Positions 51,421 to 61,201 of a stretch of 64,000 nt of DNA are shown piece after piece (positions within the stretch are counted from its first letter, which is position 1; the number at the start of each line of letters is the position of its first letter). Under the pieces are notes generated by a model that was not told where the DNA came from, made no database searches, and saw only the letters and a program-made list of their open reading frames with translations. This DNA comes from Roseomonas sp. (lineage in GTDB: Bacteria; Pseudomonadota; Alphaproteobacteria; Acetobacterales; Acetobacteraceae), in the NCBI GenBank assembly GCA_031180725.1, contig JAPSLO010000013.1, positions 1-64,000 on the forward strand, in the 5' to 3' direction. The translations under genes were made by a program, and so were the position numbers.

Positions 51421-52280
51421 CGGGCAGCGTCGTCCTCATTGAAGGTGCGTGGCGGCGTGCGCAGCAGCGCCGTCGCCTCTCCACCTTTATCTTTGTCCTC
51501 GCCTTCCTGCTGGCTACCCTGGCCGCCGCCCAGGTCGGCGAGGTCAGCCTTCAGCGGCTGCTGGCCGGGCTGCCGATGGCCGCGGACTATGTTTGGCGTA
51601 CCATCCCGCAACTGCATGTCAGCACCCTGTGGTCGGACCTGGGCGAGTGGATGTGGGGGCTGGATCTCTGGCTGCTGCTGCTGCTCGACACGCTGCTGAT
51701 CGCCTATACCGGCACGGTGCTGGGCGCCTTCGCGGCCCTGCTGCTTTCCTTCCCGGCCGCGGCCACGCTGGCACCCGGCTGGGCGGTGGCGGCTTCGCGG
51801 CGCGTGCTGGAACTCGCGCGCACCGTGCCGGTGCTCGTCTTCGCATTGATCTTCGTCTACGCTTTCGGGCTAGGCCCGTTGGGGGGCGTGCTGGCCTTGG
51901 CGCTGCACAGCATGGGCGCGCTCGGCAAGCTCTTCGCCGAGGTGCATGAGAACACCGATCTGCGGCCGGTTGACGCCGTGCGCGCGGCCGGCGGCAGCTG
52001 GCCCCAGGCCATGCGCTTCGGCGTGCTGCCGCAATCGCTGCCGGGCCTGCTCTCCTTCGGGCTACTGCGCTTCGAGATCAATCTGCGCGAGGCGAGCGTG
52101 CTGGGCATCGTCGGCGCGGGCGGCATCGGGGAGGAGCTGTACCTTTCCGTGCGGCAGTTCAGCTATCCCGATATTTCCGCCATCCTGCTGCTGATCCTGC
52201 TGACCGTTAGCGCCATCGATCTGCTGTGCAGTGCTCTGCGCACGCGTGTGATCGGCCGTTCGGAGTTGCGCCCGGCATGA
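51417..52280 (+). CDS. phnE: phosphonate ABC transporter permease PhnE (first)
   Basis: 287 residues of the PhnE family. The permease loop is DAVRAAGGSWPQAMRFGVLP, followed by EASVLGIVGAGGIGEEL. The start is GTG, overlapping the phnD stop by GTGA. The N-terminal cytoplasmic segment is Arg-rich. It pairs with the second PhnE to form a heterodimeric channel. Confidence 0.92.
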   Translation: MTGSVVLIEGAWRRAQQRRRLSTFIFVLAFLLATLAAAQVGEVSLQRLLAGLPMAADYVWRTIPQLHVSTLWSDLGEWMWGLDLWLLLLLDTLLIAYTGTVLGAFAALLLSFPAAATLAPGWAVAASRRVLELARTVPVLVFALIFVYAFGLGPLGGVLALALHSMGALGKLFAEVHENTDLRPVDAVRAAGGSWPQAMRFGVLPQSLPGLLSFGLLRFEINLREASVLGIVGAGGIGEELYLSVRQFSYPDISAILLLILLTVSAIDLLCSALRTRVIGRSELRPA

Positions 52281-53041
52281 AACTGACGCGCACGCCGCTG
52301 ATCTTCGCGGGCGGTTTCCTTCTTCTGCTGGTCGGGCTGTGGCGCGTGGATGCGGCGCCGGCGCGGCTGTGGGAAGGCTTCGGAAAGCTGGGCTGGCTGG
52401 TGGCGCTGATGTGGCCGCCAAGCCCCGGCGGGCATCTGGCGGATCTGCTGCACGCCCTGGCCGAGACAGTCGCCATGGCCTTCATGGGGTCGCTCCTGGC
52501 ATCCCTGGTCGCGCTGCCGCTGAGCTTCCTGGGCGCCGGCAATGTGGTGGGCAGTTGGCTCTCCCGCTTCACTGCGCGGCGCAGCTATGACGCGCTGCGG
52601 GCCGTGGACAGCCTGGTCTGGGCACTGATCTTCGTCTCCGCCGTGGGCATGGGGCCATTTGCGGGCATCCTGGCCCTGGCGCTGCCCGATATCGGCCTGC
52701 TGGCGAAGACCTTCTCGGAAGCGCTGGAAGCCGCAGATCGCCGGCAGGTGGAAGGCGTTCGGGCCTCTGGCGGGTCGCGGCTGGATGCCATTCGCTACGG
52801 GCTGCTGCCGCAGGCCGCGCCGGTGATGCTGGCGCATGTCCTGTATACCTTCGAGAGCAACACACGCTCCGCCACCATCATTGGCGTTGTGGGCGCGGGC
52901 GGCATCGGCCTGGCGCTGGCCGACCGGATGCGCATCAACAACTGGGATCAGGCCGCCTTTATCATCCTGCTGATCCTCGTGGCCGTGGCGGCGATCGACA
53001 TTGTCAGCCGGCGACTCCGCATGAAGCTGATCAAGGCATGA
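52277..53041 (+). CDS. phnE: phosphonate ABC transporter permease PhnE (second)
   Basis: 254 residues, a paralogue of the preceding permease (EGVRASGGSRLDAIRYGLLP; SATIIGVVGAGGIG). Both copies are full-length with separate starts, so this is a natural two-permease system and not a split gene. It overlaps the neighbours by ATGA. No phnC ATPase gene lies in the cluster. Confidence 0.92.
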   Translation: MKLTRTPLIFAGGFLLLLVGLWRVDAAPARLWEGFGKLGWLVALMWPPSPGGHLADLLHALAETVAMAFMGSLLASLVALPLSFLGAGNVVGSWLSRFTARRSYDALRAVDSLVWALIFVSAVGMGPFAGILALALPDIGLLAKTFSEALEAADRRQVEGVRASGGSRLDAIRYGLLPQAAPVMLAHVLYTFESNTRSATIIGVVGAGGIGLALADRMRINNWDQAAFIILLILVAVAAIDIVSRRLRMKLIKA

Positions 53042-53700
53042 ACGAGAAGCCACTCTTCCAGGACGCCGCCACTGCAAAGAGAAAGCTGGGGCCGGAGCCC
53101 TTCATCCATCCGACGGCCTCGGTGCGGGATTCCCGCCTGGGCGCCTATACCGAGGTCGGTGCCCGCACCACGCTGGCCGAGGTGGAGATGGGTGAATACT
53201 CCTATGTCGTCCACGATGCACAGATCATCTACGCGACGATCGGCAAGTTCTGCTCCATTGCCAGCCATACCCGCGTGAACCCCGGCAATCATCCGCTGGA
53301 GCGCGTGGCGCTGAACCACTTCACCTACCGCGCAAGCGCCTACGGCTTGGGGGCGGACGAGGCTGGCTTCTTCGACTGGCGGCGCAGTCACCACGTGACA
53401 CTGGGGCATGATGTCTGGCTCGGCCATGGCGTGATCGTACTGCCCGGCATCAGCATCGGTACTGGCGCAGCGGTCGGCGCCGGCACCATCGTGACCAAGG
53501 ATATTCCCCCCTTCGCGGTCGCAGTCGGGAATCCGGGGCGTGTCATCCGCTACCGCTTCCCGACCGAGATCCAGGAAAGCCTGCTGCGCATCGCCTGGTG
53601 GGACTGGCCGCGTGACAAGCTTGCGGCCGGTCTGGACGACATCAGGCGGTTGTCCGCAGAGGCGTTCTGCGCCCGCCACGACCCCGGGCGGGTGTCATAG
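53038..53700 (+). CDS. phosphonate-associated hexapeptide-repeat transferase
   Basis: 220 residues with a left-handed beta-helix (repeats such as VRDSRLGAYTEVGARTTLAE, IYATIGKFCSIAS, LGHDVWLGHGVIVLPGISIG) and a C-terminal helical tail. It matches the phosphonate-metabolism transferase family often found with phn genes, presumably acetylating or otherwise acyl-modifying an aminophosphonate. Coupled to phnE by ATGA overlap. Confidence 0.87.
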   Translation: MNEKPLFQDAATAKRKLGPEPFIHPTASVRDSRLGAYTEVGARTTLAEVEMGEYSYVVHDAQIIYATIGKFCSIASHTRVNPGNHPLERVALNHFTYRASAYGLGADEAGFFDWRRSHHVTLGHDVWLGHGVIVLPGISIGTGAAVGAGTIVTKDIPPFAVAVGNPGRVIRYRFPTEIQESLLRIAWWDWPRDKLAAGLDDIRRLSAEAFCARHDPGRVS

Positions 53701-53774
53701 AGACGAAGCAAAGCCGTCATACGGCAGTCGCGGCCCACCGCTAATCCGTGCCCCGCCATCGGGCGGGTTGGATC

Positions 53775-55340
53775 ATGCCGCAGCGCAAGAACGTTCTTCT
53801 CATCGTCGTGGACCAGTGGCGAGCGGACTTCGTGCCGCATCTCGGCGCGGGTTTTCTGCATACGCCGAATCTGGATCGGCTGTGCCGCGAAGGCGTGACC
53901 TTCGCCAATCACGTCACCACCGCCGTCCCCTGCGGCCCGGCCCGTGCCAGCCTGCTAACGGGCCTGTATCTGATGAACCATCGCGCGGTGCAGAACACCG
54001 TGCCGTTGGATGCGCGCCACACCAACCTCGGCAAGCAGCTTCGTCTGATCGGCTATGATCCCGCGCTGATCGGCTACACCACCACCACGCCGGACCCGCG
54101 CACCTCCGGCCCGCGCGATCCGCGCTTCACCACGCTTGGCGACCTGATGGACGGGTTCCGCAGCGTCGGCGCCTTTGAACCCAACATGGACGGCTATTTC
54201 GGCTGGCTGGCACATAAGGGTCATATCCTGCCGAAGCGGCGCGAGGATATCTGGCTGCCGGAGGGCGAGGACGCGGTGCCCGGTGCCACCGACCGTCCCT
54301 GCCGCATCCCTGCCGAACTGTCCGACAGCAGCTACTTCACCGAACGCGCCCTGACCTACCTGAAAGGCCGCAACGGCAAGCCCTGGTTCCTGCATCTGGG
54401 CTACTACCGCCCGCACCCGCCCTTCATCGCGCCAGCGCCCTACAATGCAATGTATGCGCCGGCCGACATGCCCGCCCCGATCCGCGCCGAGCGGTGGGAG
54501 CAGGAAGCCGCGCAGCACCCGCTGTTGGGCTTCTACCTGCGCGGCATCAGCCAGGGCAGCTTCTTCCACGGCGCCGGCGGCGCAGCAACGGCCCTGCAGG
54601 AGGCCGCTATCCGACAGATGCGCGCCACCTATGCCGGGCTGATCACCGAGATCGATGACTGCCTTGGCCGCGTCTTCGACTACCTGGACCAGACGGGCCA
54701 GTGGGAGGAGACGATGATCGTCTTCACCTCCGACCATGGTGAGCAGCTGGGCGATCACTGGTTGCTGGGCAAGATCGGCTATTTCGACGAAAGCTTCCGC
54801 ATCCCACTGGTGGTGAAGGATGCGGGCCGCAACGCCCGTGCCGGCAGCGTGGAGAAGGCCTTCACCGAAAGCGTGGATGTGATGCCCACCATTCTGGAAG
54901 CGCTTGGCGGCACTATCCCGCGCGCCTGCGATGGCCGCTCCATCCTGCCGCTACTGGAGACGCAGGCGCCGCAAGATTGGCGCGACCTGCTGTTCTACGA
55001 ATACGACTTCCGCGACGTGCACTACTCCAGGCCGGAAGGCGAACTGGGCCTGCATATGGACGACAGCGCACTGTGTGTCGTCCAGGATGAGAACTACAAG
55101 TACGTTCACTTCACCGCGCTGCCGCCGCTGTTCTTCGACCTGAAGAAGGACCCGAGCCAGTTCCACAACCTGGCCGATGATCCCGTCCATGCCGCGCTGG
55201 TGAAGGAGTATGCGCAAAAGGCGCTGTCCAAGCGGATGCGCCATGCCGAGCGCACCCTGACCCATTTCCGCGCCACCCCGCAGGGGTTGGAGGAGCGCGT
55301 CACCGCCTCCGCAGCCGTCCTGCCGCGCGCCGCCGAATAA
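53775..55340 (+). CDS. phosphonate monoester hydrolase (sulfatase-family, formylglycine type)
   Basis: 521 residues, strikingly similar to the Rhizobium/Burkholderia phosphonate monoester hydrolases as I remember them (NVLLIVVDQWRADF; SLLTGLYLMNHRAVQNTVPL; RSVGAFEPNM; TSDHGEQLGDH). The C-x-x-x-R modification motif is at Cys53-Arg57 (CGPAR), to be oxidised to formylglycine. These enzymes cleave phosphonate monoesters and phosphodiesters, and sulfate esters promiscuously. ATG 53775 is chosen because the homologous N-terminus starts there; GTG 53748 is an alternative. Confidence 0.94.
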   Translation: MPQRKNVLLIVVDQWRADFVPHLGAGFLHTPNLDRLCREGVTFANHVTTAVPCGPARASLLTGLYLMNHRAVQNTVPLDARHTNLGKQLRLIGYDPALIGYTTTTPDPRTSGPRDPRFTTLGDLMDGFRSVGAFEPNMDGYFGWLAHKGHILPKRREDIWLPEGEDAVPGATDRPCRIPAELSDSSYFTERALTYLKGRNGKPWFLHLGYYRPHPPFIAPAPYNAMYAPADMPAPIRAERWEQEAAQHPLLGFYLRGISQGSFFHGAGGAATALQEAAIRQMRATYAGLITEIDDCLGRVFDYLDQTGQWEETMIVFTSDHGEQLGDHWLLGKIGYFDESFRIPLVVKDAGRNARAGSVEKAFTESVDVMPTILEALGGTIPRACDGRSILPLLETQAPQDWRDLLFYEYDFRDVHYSRPEGELGLHMDDSALCVVQDENYKYVHFTALPPLFFDLKKDPSQFHNLADDPVHAALVKEYAQKALSKRMRHAERTLTHFRATPQGLEERVTASAAVLPRAAE

Positions 55341-55362
55341 CCCGAACCGCGAGGACCTGCCG

Positions 55363-56985
55363 ATGATTCGCCGTCGTCTGCTGCTGGCCACGCCTGCCCT
55401 GGCCACGCTGCCGCGCTTCGCTCTCGCCCAGGCCGACCAGCGGCCTTCCATCACCATCGCGGTGCAGAAGGTGGTGAACAGCAACACGCTGGACACGCTG
55501 CGCGAGCAGTCCAACGTGGGCGAGCGCGTCTTCTTCTCCTCCATCTGGGAAGGGCTGATCGGCCGCGACTGGCTGGGTCAGCTCGGTGCTGTGCCCGGTC
55601 TAGCCACCGAATGGCGCCGCATCTCGGACAGCGTGGTGGAGTTGTCGCTCCGGCGTGGCGTGAAGTTTCACAACGGCGATGAGCTGACGGCGGAGGATGT
55701 GGTCTTCTCCTTCGGCCGCGATCGCGCCTTCGGCACCACCCTGGCCACCGCGCACGGCCGCACCATCCCGGTCGGCGAGGGCATGCCTGCGCCCCGCCCG
55801 GGCAAGGAGCTGCCACCGGAAGTGCCGGCCGTGGCGCGTCGCAACTGGCCGGCGCTGGAACGGGTGGAGGCGGTGGACCGCTACACCGTGCGCTTCCACA
55901 ACGCGACACCGGATGTGACGCTGGAAGGCCGCATCTCGCGCTACGGCAGCGAAATCATGAACCGCCGCGCCTTCGAGGAGGCGGCGAGCTGGCTGGACTG
56001 GGCGCGCAAGCCCGTGACGACCGGCCCTTACAGGGTGGCGGAGTTCCGGCCGGATGTCTCACTGACGCTGGTAGCGCATGACGAGTACTGGGGCGGCCGC
56101 CCGCCGCTGCGGCAGATCCGCTTTGTGGAAGTGCCGGAAGTTTCCTCCCGCATCAACGGCCTGCTCTCGGGCGAATACCAGTTCGCCTGCGATATCCCGC
56201 CGGACCAGATCGCCGGCATCGAAGGCAACCGCGCCTTCGAGGTGCAGGGCGGCACCATTCTGAACCACCGCCTGATCTGCTTCGACAAGAACCATGCGCA
56301 GCTGCGCGATGCACGTGTGCGCCGCGCCATGACCCACGCCATCGACCGCCAGGCGATCGTGGACAGCCTCTGGGCCGGCCGCACCGCCGTGCCGGCGGGC
56401 CTGCAATGGCCCTACTATGACCAGATGTTCCACGCGGACTGGACGGTGCCGCGCTACGACCTGGCCGAAGCCCGCCGCCTGCTCCGCGAAGCCGGCTACC
56501 GCGGCGAGCCGATCCCCTACCGCCTGCTCAACAACTACTACACCAACCAGAACGCAACCGCGCAGGTGCTGGTGGAGATGTGGCGCCAGGCCGGGCTGAA
56601 CGTGCAGATCGAGATGAAGGAGAACTGGTCGCAGATCCTGGAACGCAGCCCGACCCGCGCGGTGCGCGACTGGTCGAACAGCGCCCCCTTCAACGACCCG
56701 GTCAGCTCCATCGTCAACCAGCACGGTCCGAACGGCCAGCAGCAGCAGGTCGGCGAATGGTCCAATGACGAGATGAACACCCTCTCGGTCGAGCTGGAGA
56801 CCAGCACCGACCGTGCGCGCCGCCGCGCCATCTTCCGCCGCATGCTGGAGATCTGCGAGCGCGAGGACCCCGCCTACACCGTGCTGCACCAGAACGCGAC
56901 CTTCACCGCGAAGCGCAAGGACATCCGCTGGAAGGCGAGCCCCGCCTTCGCCATGGACTTCCGCAACGGCAACTGGGGGGCCTGA
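55363..56985 (+). CDS. ABC transporter substrate-binding protein, family 5 (paralogue A)
   Basis: 540 residues. The signal peptide ends near FALAQ, followed by a DppA/OppA-type binding fold (VKFHNGDELTAEDVVFSFG; PEVSSRINGLLSGEYQFACD; VRRAMTHAIDRQAIVDSLW). It is the first of three tandem paralogues. All three share ADQRP, a NSN/NTN stretch and REQSNVG just after the leader. In this context the ligand is more likely an organophosphorus compound than a peptide. Followed by paralogue B after five bases. Confidence 0.92.
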   Translation: MIRRRLLLATPALATLPRFALAQADQRPSITIAVQKVVNSNTLDTLREQSNVGERVFFSSIWEGLIGRDWLGQLGAVPGLATEWRRISDSVVELSLRRGVKFHNGDELTAEDVVFSFGRDRAFGTTLATAHGRTIPVGEGMPAPRPGKELPPEVPAVARRNWPALERVEAVDRYTVRFHNATPDVTLEGRISRYGSEIMNRRAFEEAASWLDWARKPVTTGPYRVAEFRPDVSLTLVAHDEYWGGRPPLRQIRFVEVPEVSSRINGLLSGEYQFACDIPPDQIAGIEGNRAFEVQGGTILNHRLICFDKNHAQLRDARVRRAMTHAIDRQAIVDSLWAGRTAVPAGLQWPYYDQMFHADWTVPRYDLAEARRLLREAGYRGEPIPYRLLNNYYTNQNATAQVLVEMWRQAGLNVQIEMKENWSQILERSPTRAVRDWSNSAPFNDPVSSIVNQHGPNGQQQQVGEWSNDEMNTLSVELETSTDRARRRAIFRRMLEICEREDPAYTVLHQNATFTAKRKDIRWKASPAFAMDFRNGNWGA

Positions 56986-56990
56986 GGCCG

Positions 56991-58607
56991 ATGCTCGTCA
57001 CCACTCGTCGCACGGCGCTGTTCTCCGCCGCCGCCCTGGCCTTGCCGCGTTTCGCCATCGCCGAGGCCGACCAGCGCCCGGTGGTGACGATCGCGGTGCA
57101 GAAGATCGCCAACACCAACACGCTGGAAACACTGCGGGAGCAGTCCAACGTCGGCTCGCGCACCTGGAACAGCTATGCCGAGACGCTGATCGAGCAGAGC
57201 TGGACCGGCGATCTATCGCTGCGGCCGCAACTCGCGGAATCCTGGAGGCGCGTGGATAACCGCACTGTGGAGCTGGTGCTGCGCCGCGGCGTGCGATTCC
57301 ACGACGGCAGCGAGATGACGGCGGAAGACGTGGTCTTCTCCTTCGGGCCGGAGCGCATGGGCTGGAACCTGACAGTGGAGCAGGCGCGCAACCTGTTCGG
57401 CACTGTTCCCGGCCAGACCGCCGGCCGCACCCCGCCGCCCGAGGTGCTGGCCGTGGCCCGCCGCACCTATCCGGCCTTCGAGAAGATCGAGGTGGTGGAC
57501 AGCCACACCGTGCGCTTTGTGAACCGGGTGCCTGATGTGACGCTGGAAGGCCGCATCAGCCGCAATGTCGGCATGATCCTCTCGCGCAGAGCCTTCGAGG
57601 CCGCTTCGAGCTGGTTGGACTGGGCGCGCCGCCCGATCGGCACCGGCCCCTTCCGGGTCGCGGAATTCCGCCCCGACCAGATCCTGGTGCTGGACGCCTT
57701 CGACGAATACTGGGGCGGCCGCCCGCCGGTGCGGCGGCTGCGCTTCGTGGAAGTGCCGGAAGTGGCCAGCCGCATCAACATGCTGCTGTCTGGCGAGGCT
57801 GACTTCGCCTGCGACATGCCGCCCGACCAGATCGGCACGGTGGAACGCAGCCCGCGGCACGAGGTGGTGGGCGGCCCGATCATGAACCACCGGCTGACGG
57901 TGTTCGACAAGAACCACCCGCAGTTGCGCGACCCCCGCATCCGCCGCGCCTTCACACACAGCATCGACCGCCAGGCCATCGTGGACGCCCTGTGGGGCGG
58001 CCGCGCGCCGGTGCCGAAGGGGCTGCAATTCGCCTTCTATGGCCCGATGTTCCATGAGGATTGGGAAGCCCCGCGCTACAACCTGGCCGAAGCCCGCCGC
58101 CTGCTGCGGGAAGCCGGCTATCGCGGCGACCCGATCCCCTATCGCCTGCTGAACAACTACTACACCAACCAAGTCGCCACCGCGCAGATTCTGGTGGAAG
58201 GTTGGCGCGCCGCCGGGCTGAACGTGCAGATCGAGATGCGGGAGAACTTCCCACAGGTGCTCTCCCGCGAAGGGCAGCGCGGCGTTCGCGACTGGTCGGG
58301 TAGCGCCAGCTTCAATGATCCCAGCTCCTCCCTCACCGCCGCGCATGGGCCCGAGGGCCAGCAGTGGCAGATCAATGAATGGCGCAATGAGGAATTCGGC
58401 CGCTTGGCGCAGGAGCTGGACACCGGCACGGATCGCGCCCGCCGTCGCGCCGTCTTCCGCCGCATGCTGGAGATCGCGGAGCGCGAGGACCCCGCCTATA
58501 CGGTGCTGCACCAGTCAGTGAACCTCACCGCCAAGCGGCGCGACCTGCGCTGGCAGCCGGGCCAGTCCTTCCAGATGGATTTCCGCAGCCGCAACTGGGG
58601 GGCCTGA
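56991..58607 (+). CDS. ABC transporter substrate-binding protein, family 5 (paralogue B)
   Basis: 538 residues, closely related to its neighbours (shared TRRTALFSAAALALPRF leader type, DQRPVVTIAVQKIANTNTL, REQSNVG, AEARRLLREAGYRGDPIPYR). Twin-Arg leader. Differences concentrate in the first lobe and around residue 120-140, where ligand contacts lie. It shares the transporter encoded downstream. Confidence 0.92.
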   Translation: MLVTTRRTALFSAAALALPRFAIAEADQRPVVTIAVQKIANTNTLETLREQSNVGSRTWNSYAETLIEQSWTGDLSLRPQLAESWRRVDNRTVELVLRRGVRFHDGSEMTAEDVVFSFGPERMGWNLTVEQARNLFGTVPGQTAGRTPPPEVLAVARRTYPAFEKIEVVDSHTVRFVNRVPDVTLEGRISRNVGMILSRRAFEAASSWLDWARRPIGTGPFRVAEFRPDQILVLDAFDEYWGGRPPVRRLRFVEVPEVASRINMLLSGEADFACDMPPDQIGTVERSPRHEVVGGPIMNHRLTVFDKNHPQLRDPRIRRAFTHSIDRQAIVDALWGGRAPVPKGLQFAFYGPMFHEDWEAPRYNLAEARRLLREAGYRGDPIPYRLLNNYYTNQVATAQILVEGWRAAGLNVQIEMRENFPQVLSREGQRGVRDWSGSASFNDPSSSLTAAHGPEGQQWQINEWRNEEFGRLAQELDTGTDRARRRAVFRRMLEIAEREDPAYTVLHQSVNLTAKRRDLRWQPGQSFQMDFRSRNWGA

Positions 58608-58610
58608 GCC

Positions 58611-60224
58611 ATGCAGTGTCTCACGCGCCGTCACGCACTGCTCGCCGCGGCTGCCGCCACCCTGCCGCGCCCTAGCCGGGCGCAGGCTGATCAGCGGCCG
58701 GTGCTGACCATCGCGGTGCAGAAGATCTCCAACTCCAATGCCTTCGAGCCGCCGCGCGAGCAATCCAATGTCGGCTTCCGTCTACACGGGCTCTATGCCG
58801 AACAGCTCATCGGCACGGATTGGCTGAGCAATGCGGAGCTGGTGCCGGGCTTGGCGACGGCATGGCGCCGCCCCGATGCCGCGACCTTGGAGTTCACGCT
58901 GCGCGACGGCGTGCGCTTCCATGACGGGCGGGAGATGACGGCCGAGGACGTCGCCTTCTCCTTCGCCGAGCGGCTGTTCGGCACCCAGGGCGCCAGTGGC
59001 GCCGGCCAGACCACGCTGCTCGCCGGCTCCGCCGGGAAGGAGCCGCCGGCCGAGGTCATCGCCGTCAGCCGCCGCACCTATCCTGGCTTGGAGCGGGTCG
59101 AGGCGGTGGACCGCCGCACCGTCCGCTTCGTGAACCGCACACCGGATGTCACGCTGGAAGGCCGCGTGGCGCAGAGCATCGGCGCCATCCTCTCACGCGA
59201 AGCCTTTGCGCGCGCCGAAAGCTGGCTTGCCTGGGGCCGTGCGCCGGTTGGCACTGGTCCCTACCGCATTGCTGAGTTCCGGCCGGACACGCAGCTGGTG
59301 CTGGAAGCGCATGATGGCTACTGGGGCGGTCGTCCGCCGGCCCGCACGCTGCGTTTCGTCGAGGTGCCGGAAGTGTCCGGCCGCGTGAACGGCCTCTTCT
59401 CCGGCGAGTTCGACTTCGCCTGCGACATTCCGCCGGACCAGATTGCGGTGGTCGAGCGCAACCCGCGGTTCGAGGTTCTGGGCAGCCCGATCAACAACAT
59501 CCGCATGCTGTCCTTCGACAAGACGAATCCGGTGCTGGCCGATACCCGCATCCGCCGCGCCATGACGCATGCCATCGACCGCCAGGTGCTGGTGGACACG
59601 CTCTGGGCCGGGCGCACCCTGATCCCGCGCGGCATGCAGTTGGAGAGCTACGGGCAAATGTACCTGCCGGACTGGGAGAACCCGCGTTTCGACCCGGCGG
59701 AGGCACGGCGCCTACTGCGAGAGGCGAACTACCGGGGCCAGCCCATCACCTACCGCCTGCTGAACAACTACTATGCCAACCAGGTGGCCAGCGCGCAGAT
59801 CGCGGTGGAGATGTGGCGCGCCGTCGGCCTGAACGTGCAGATCGAGATGAAGGAGAACCTGAGCCAGGTCACCGCCCGCACGCCCGGTCGCGGCGTGCGC
59901 GACTGGTCCACCACCTCGATCTTCGGCGATCCTGTTGCGGGCATCCTGCGCAACCTCGGCCCTCGCACCGATGCCGAACGGAACGGCGAATGGATCAACG
60001 AGGAGTTCAATCGGACCGCCGCAGCCCTGGAGGCGGAGACGGACATGGCGCGCCGCCGCGGCCTGTTCCGCCGCATGCTGGAGATCGCGGAGCGCGAGGA
60101 TCCTTGCTATGTCATCCTGCATCAGGCGGCTGCCTTCACTGCTAAGCGCCGCGATATAGCCTGGCGCGCGGCGAAGGGCTGGGCGATGGATTTCGGCCCG
60201 AACAATCTGCGGGTCAGCGCATGA
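58611..60224 (+). CDS. ABC transporter substrate-binding protein, family 5 (paralogue C)
   Basis: 537 residues, third paralogue (ADQRPVLTIAVQKISNSNAF, REQSNVGFR, PYRIAEFRPDTQLVLEAHDG). The leader is TRRHALLAAAAATLP. The stop overlaps the first ATPase gene by ATGA, so this copy is translationally coupled to the transporter core. Confidence 0.92.
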   Translation: MQCLTRRHALLAAAAATLPRPSRAQADQRPVLTIAVQKISNSNAFEPPREQSNVGFRLHGLYAEQLIGTDWLSNAELVPGLATAWRRPDAATLEFTLRDGVRFHDGREMTAEDVAFSFAERLFGTQGASGAGQTTLLAGSAGKEPPAEVIAVSRRTYPGLERVEAVDRRTVRFVNRTPDVTLEGRVAQSIGAILSREAFARAESWLAWGRAPVGTGPYRIAEFRPDTQLVLEAHDGYWGGRPPARTLRFVEVPEVSGRVNGLFSGEFDFACDIPPDQIAVVERNPRFEVLGSPINNIRMLSFDKTNPVLADTRIRRAMTHAIDRQVLVDTLWAGRTLIPRGMQLESYGQMYLPDWENPRFDPAEARRLLREANYRGQPITYRLLNNYYANQVASAQIAVEMWRAVGLNVQIEMKENLSQVTARTPGRGVRDWSTTSIFGDPVAGILRNLGPRTDAERNGEWINEEFNRTAAALEAETDMARRRGLFRRMLEIAEREDPCYVILHQAAAFTAKRRDIAWRAAKGWAMDFGPNNLRVSA

Positions 60225-61201
60225 CCCCGCTGGTTTCCATCCGCAACCTGACGGTTGCCTTCGACGGCCAACCCGCCTTGCGCGGCATCGATCTCGACAT
60301 CAGCCCCGGCGAGGCGCTGGGCATGGTCGGGGAATCTGGTTGCGGCAAATCCGTCACCTGGCTGGCTGCGCTCGGCCTGCTGCCCGGCCGGGCGACGATC
60401 GGCGGCAGCGTGCGCCTGGCGGGGCAGGAGCTTCTGCGTGCGCCCGCTTCCGTGCTGGAACGGGTGCGCGGCGGGCGCGTGGCGATGGTCTTCCAGGACC
60501 CCGCCAGCAGCCTGAACCCGGTGCACCGCATCGGCCGCCAGATCACCGAAGCGCTACGCCTGCATCGTGACATGACCGGCACCACGGCGCGGGCCGAGGC
60601 GAAGCGGCTGCTCGACCAGGTCGGCATTCCGGATGCCGCGCGCCGGCTGGATGCCTATCCACATGAATTGTCGGGCGGCCAGAACCAGCGCGTGATGATC
60701 GCCATCGCGCTGGCCGGCCGGCCGGAGCTTCTGGTGGCGGATGAGCCCACCACCGCGCTGGACGTGACCATCCAGGCGCAGATCCTGGACCTTCTGGGCA
60801 CGCTCCGGCGTGAGATGGGCATGGCGCTGGTGCTGATCAGCCACGATCTGGGCGTGGTCGCCGAAACCTGCGAGCGCGTGGCGGTGATGTATGCAGGCCG
60901 CATTGTGGAGGAGGCCGTCACGGAACGCCTCTTCGCCACCCCCTCGCATCCCTATACCCGCGGCCTGCTCGGTGCCCTGCCGCCGATCCATGGTCCCCGC
61001 CGGCGCCTTTCGGCAATTCCGGGGGGCGTGCCGGAGCCCTGGGCGATGCCCCCCGGCTGTGCCTTCGCGCCGCGCTGCCCGATGCGCCTGTCCGCCTGCG
61101 ATGCCGGCCTGCCGCCGGCGGTCACGCTGGAGCAGTCCCACCGCGCCGCCTGCATCCGCACCAGCGTCACCCAGCTGGTGCAGGACAGCGTGCCGGCATG
61201 A
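60221..61201 (+). CDS. oligopeptide-type ABC transporter ATPase, DppD-like
   Basis: 326 residues. Walker A GESGCGKS, signature LSGGQNQR, Walker B LLVADEP followed by [11 protein letters not shown], and the C-terminal cysteine-containing oligopeptide-ABC extension ([18 protein letters not shown]). It pairs with the next ATPase. ATGA overlap on both sides. Confidence 0.94.
   Translation: MTPLVSIRNLTVAFDGQPALRGIDLDISPGEALGMVGESGCGKSVTWLAALGLLPGRATIGGSVRLAGQELLRAPASVLERVRGGRVAMVFQDPASSLNPVHRIGRQITEALRLHRDMTGTTARAEAKRLLDQVGIPDAARRLDAYPHELSGGQNQRVMIAIALAGRPELLVADEPTTALDVTIQAQILDLLGTLRREMGMALVLISHDLGVVAETCERVAVMYAGRIVEEAVTERLFATPSHPYTRGLLGALPPIHGPRRRLSAIPGGVPEPWAMPPGCAFAPRCPMRLSACDAGLPPAVTLEQSHRAACIRTSVTQLVQDSVPA

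Noticed and set aside
51417..53041. Two adjacent phnE genes as a frameshifted single gene
   Set aside because: Each is full-length with its own start, six-helix pattern and permease loop; PhnD-E-E sets are known.
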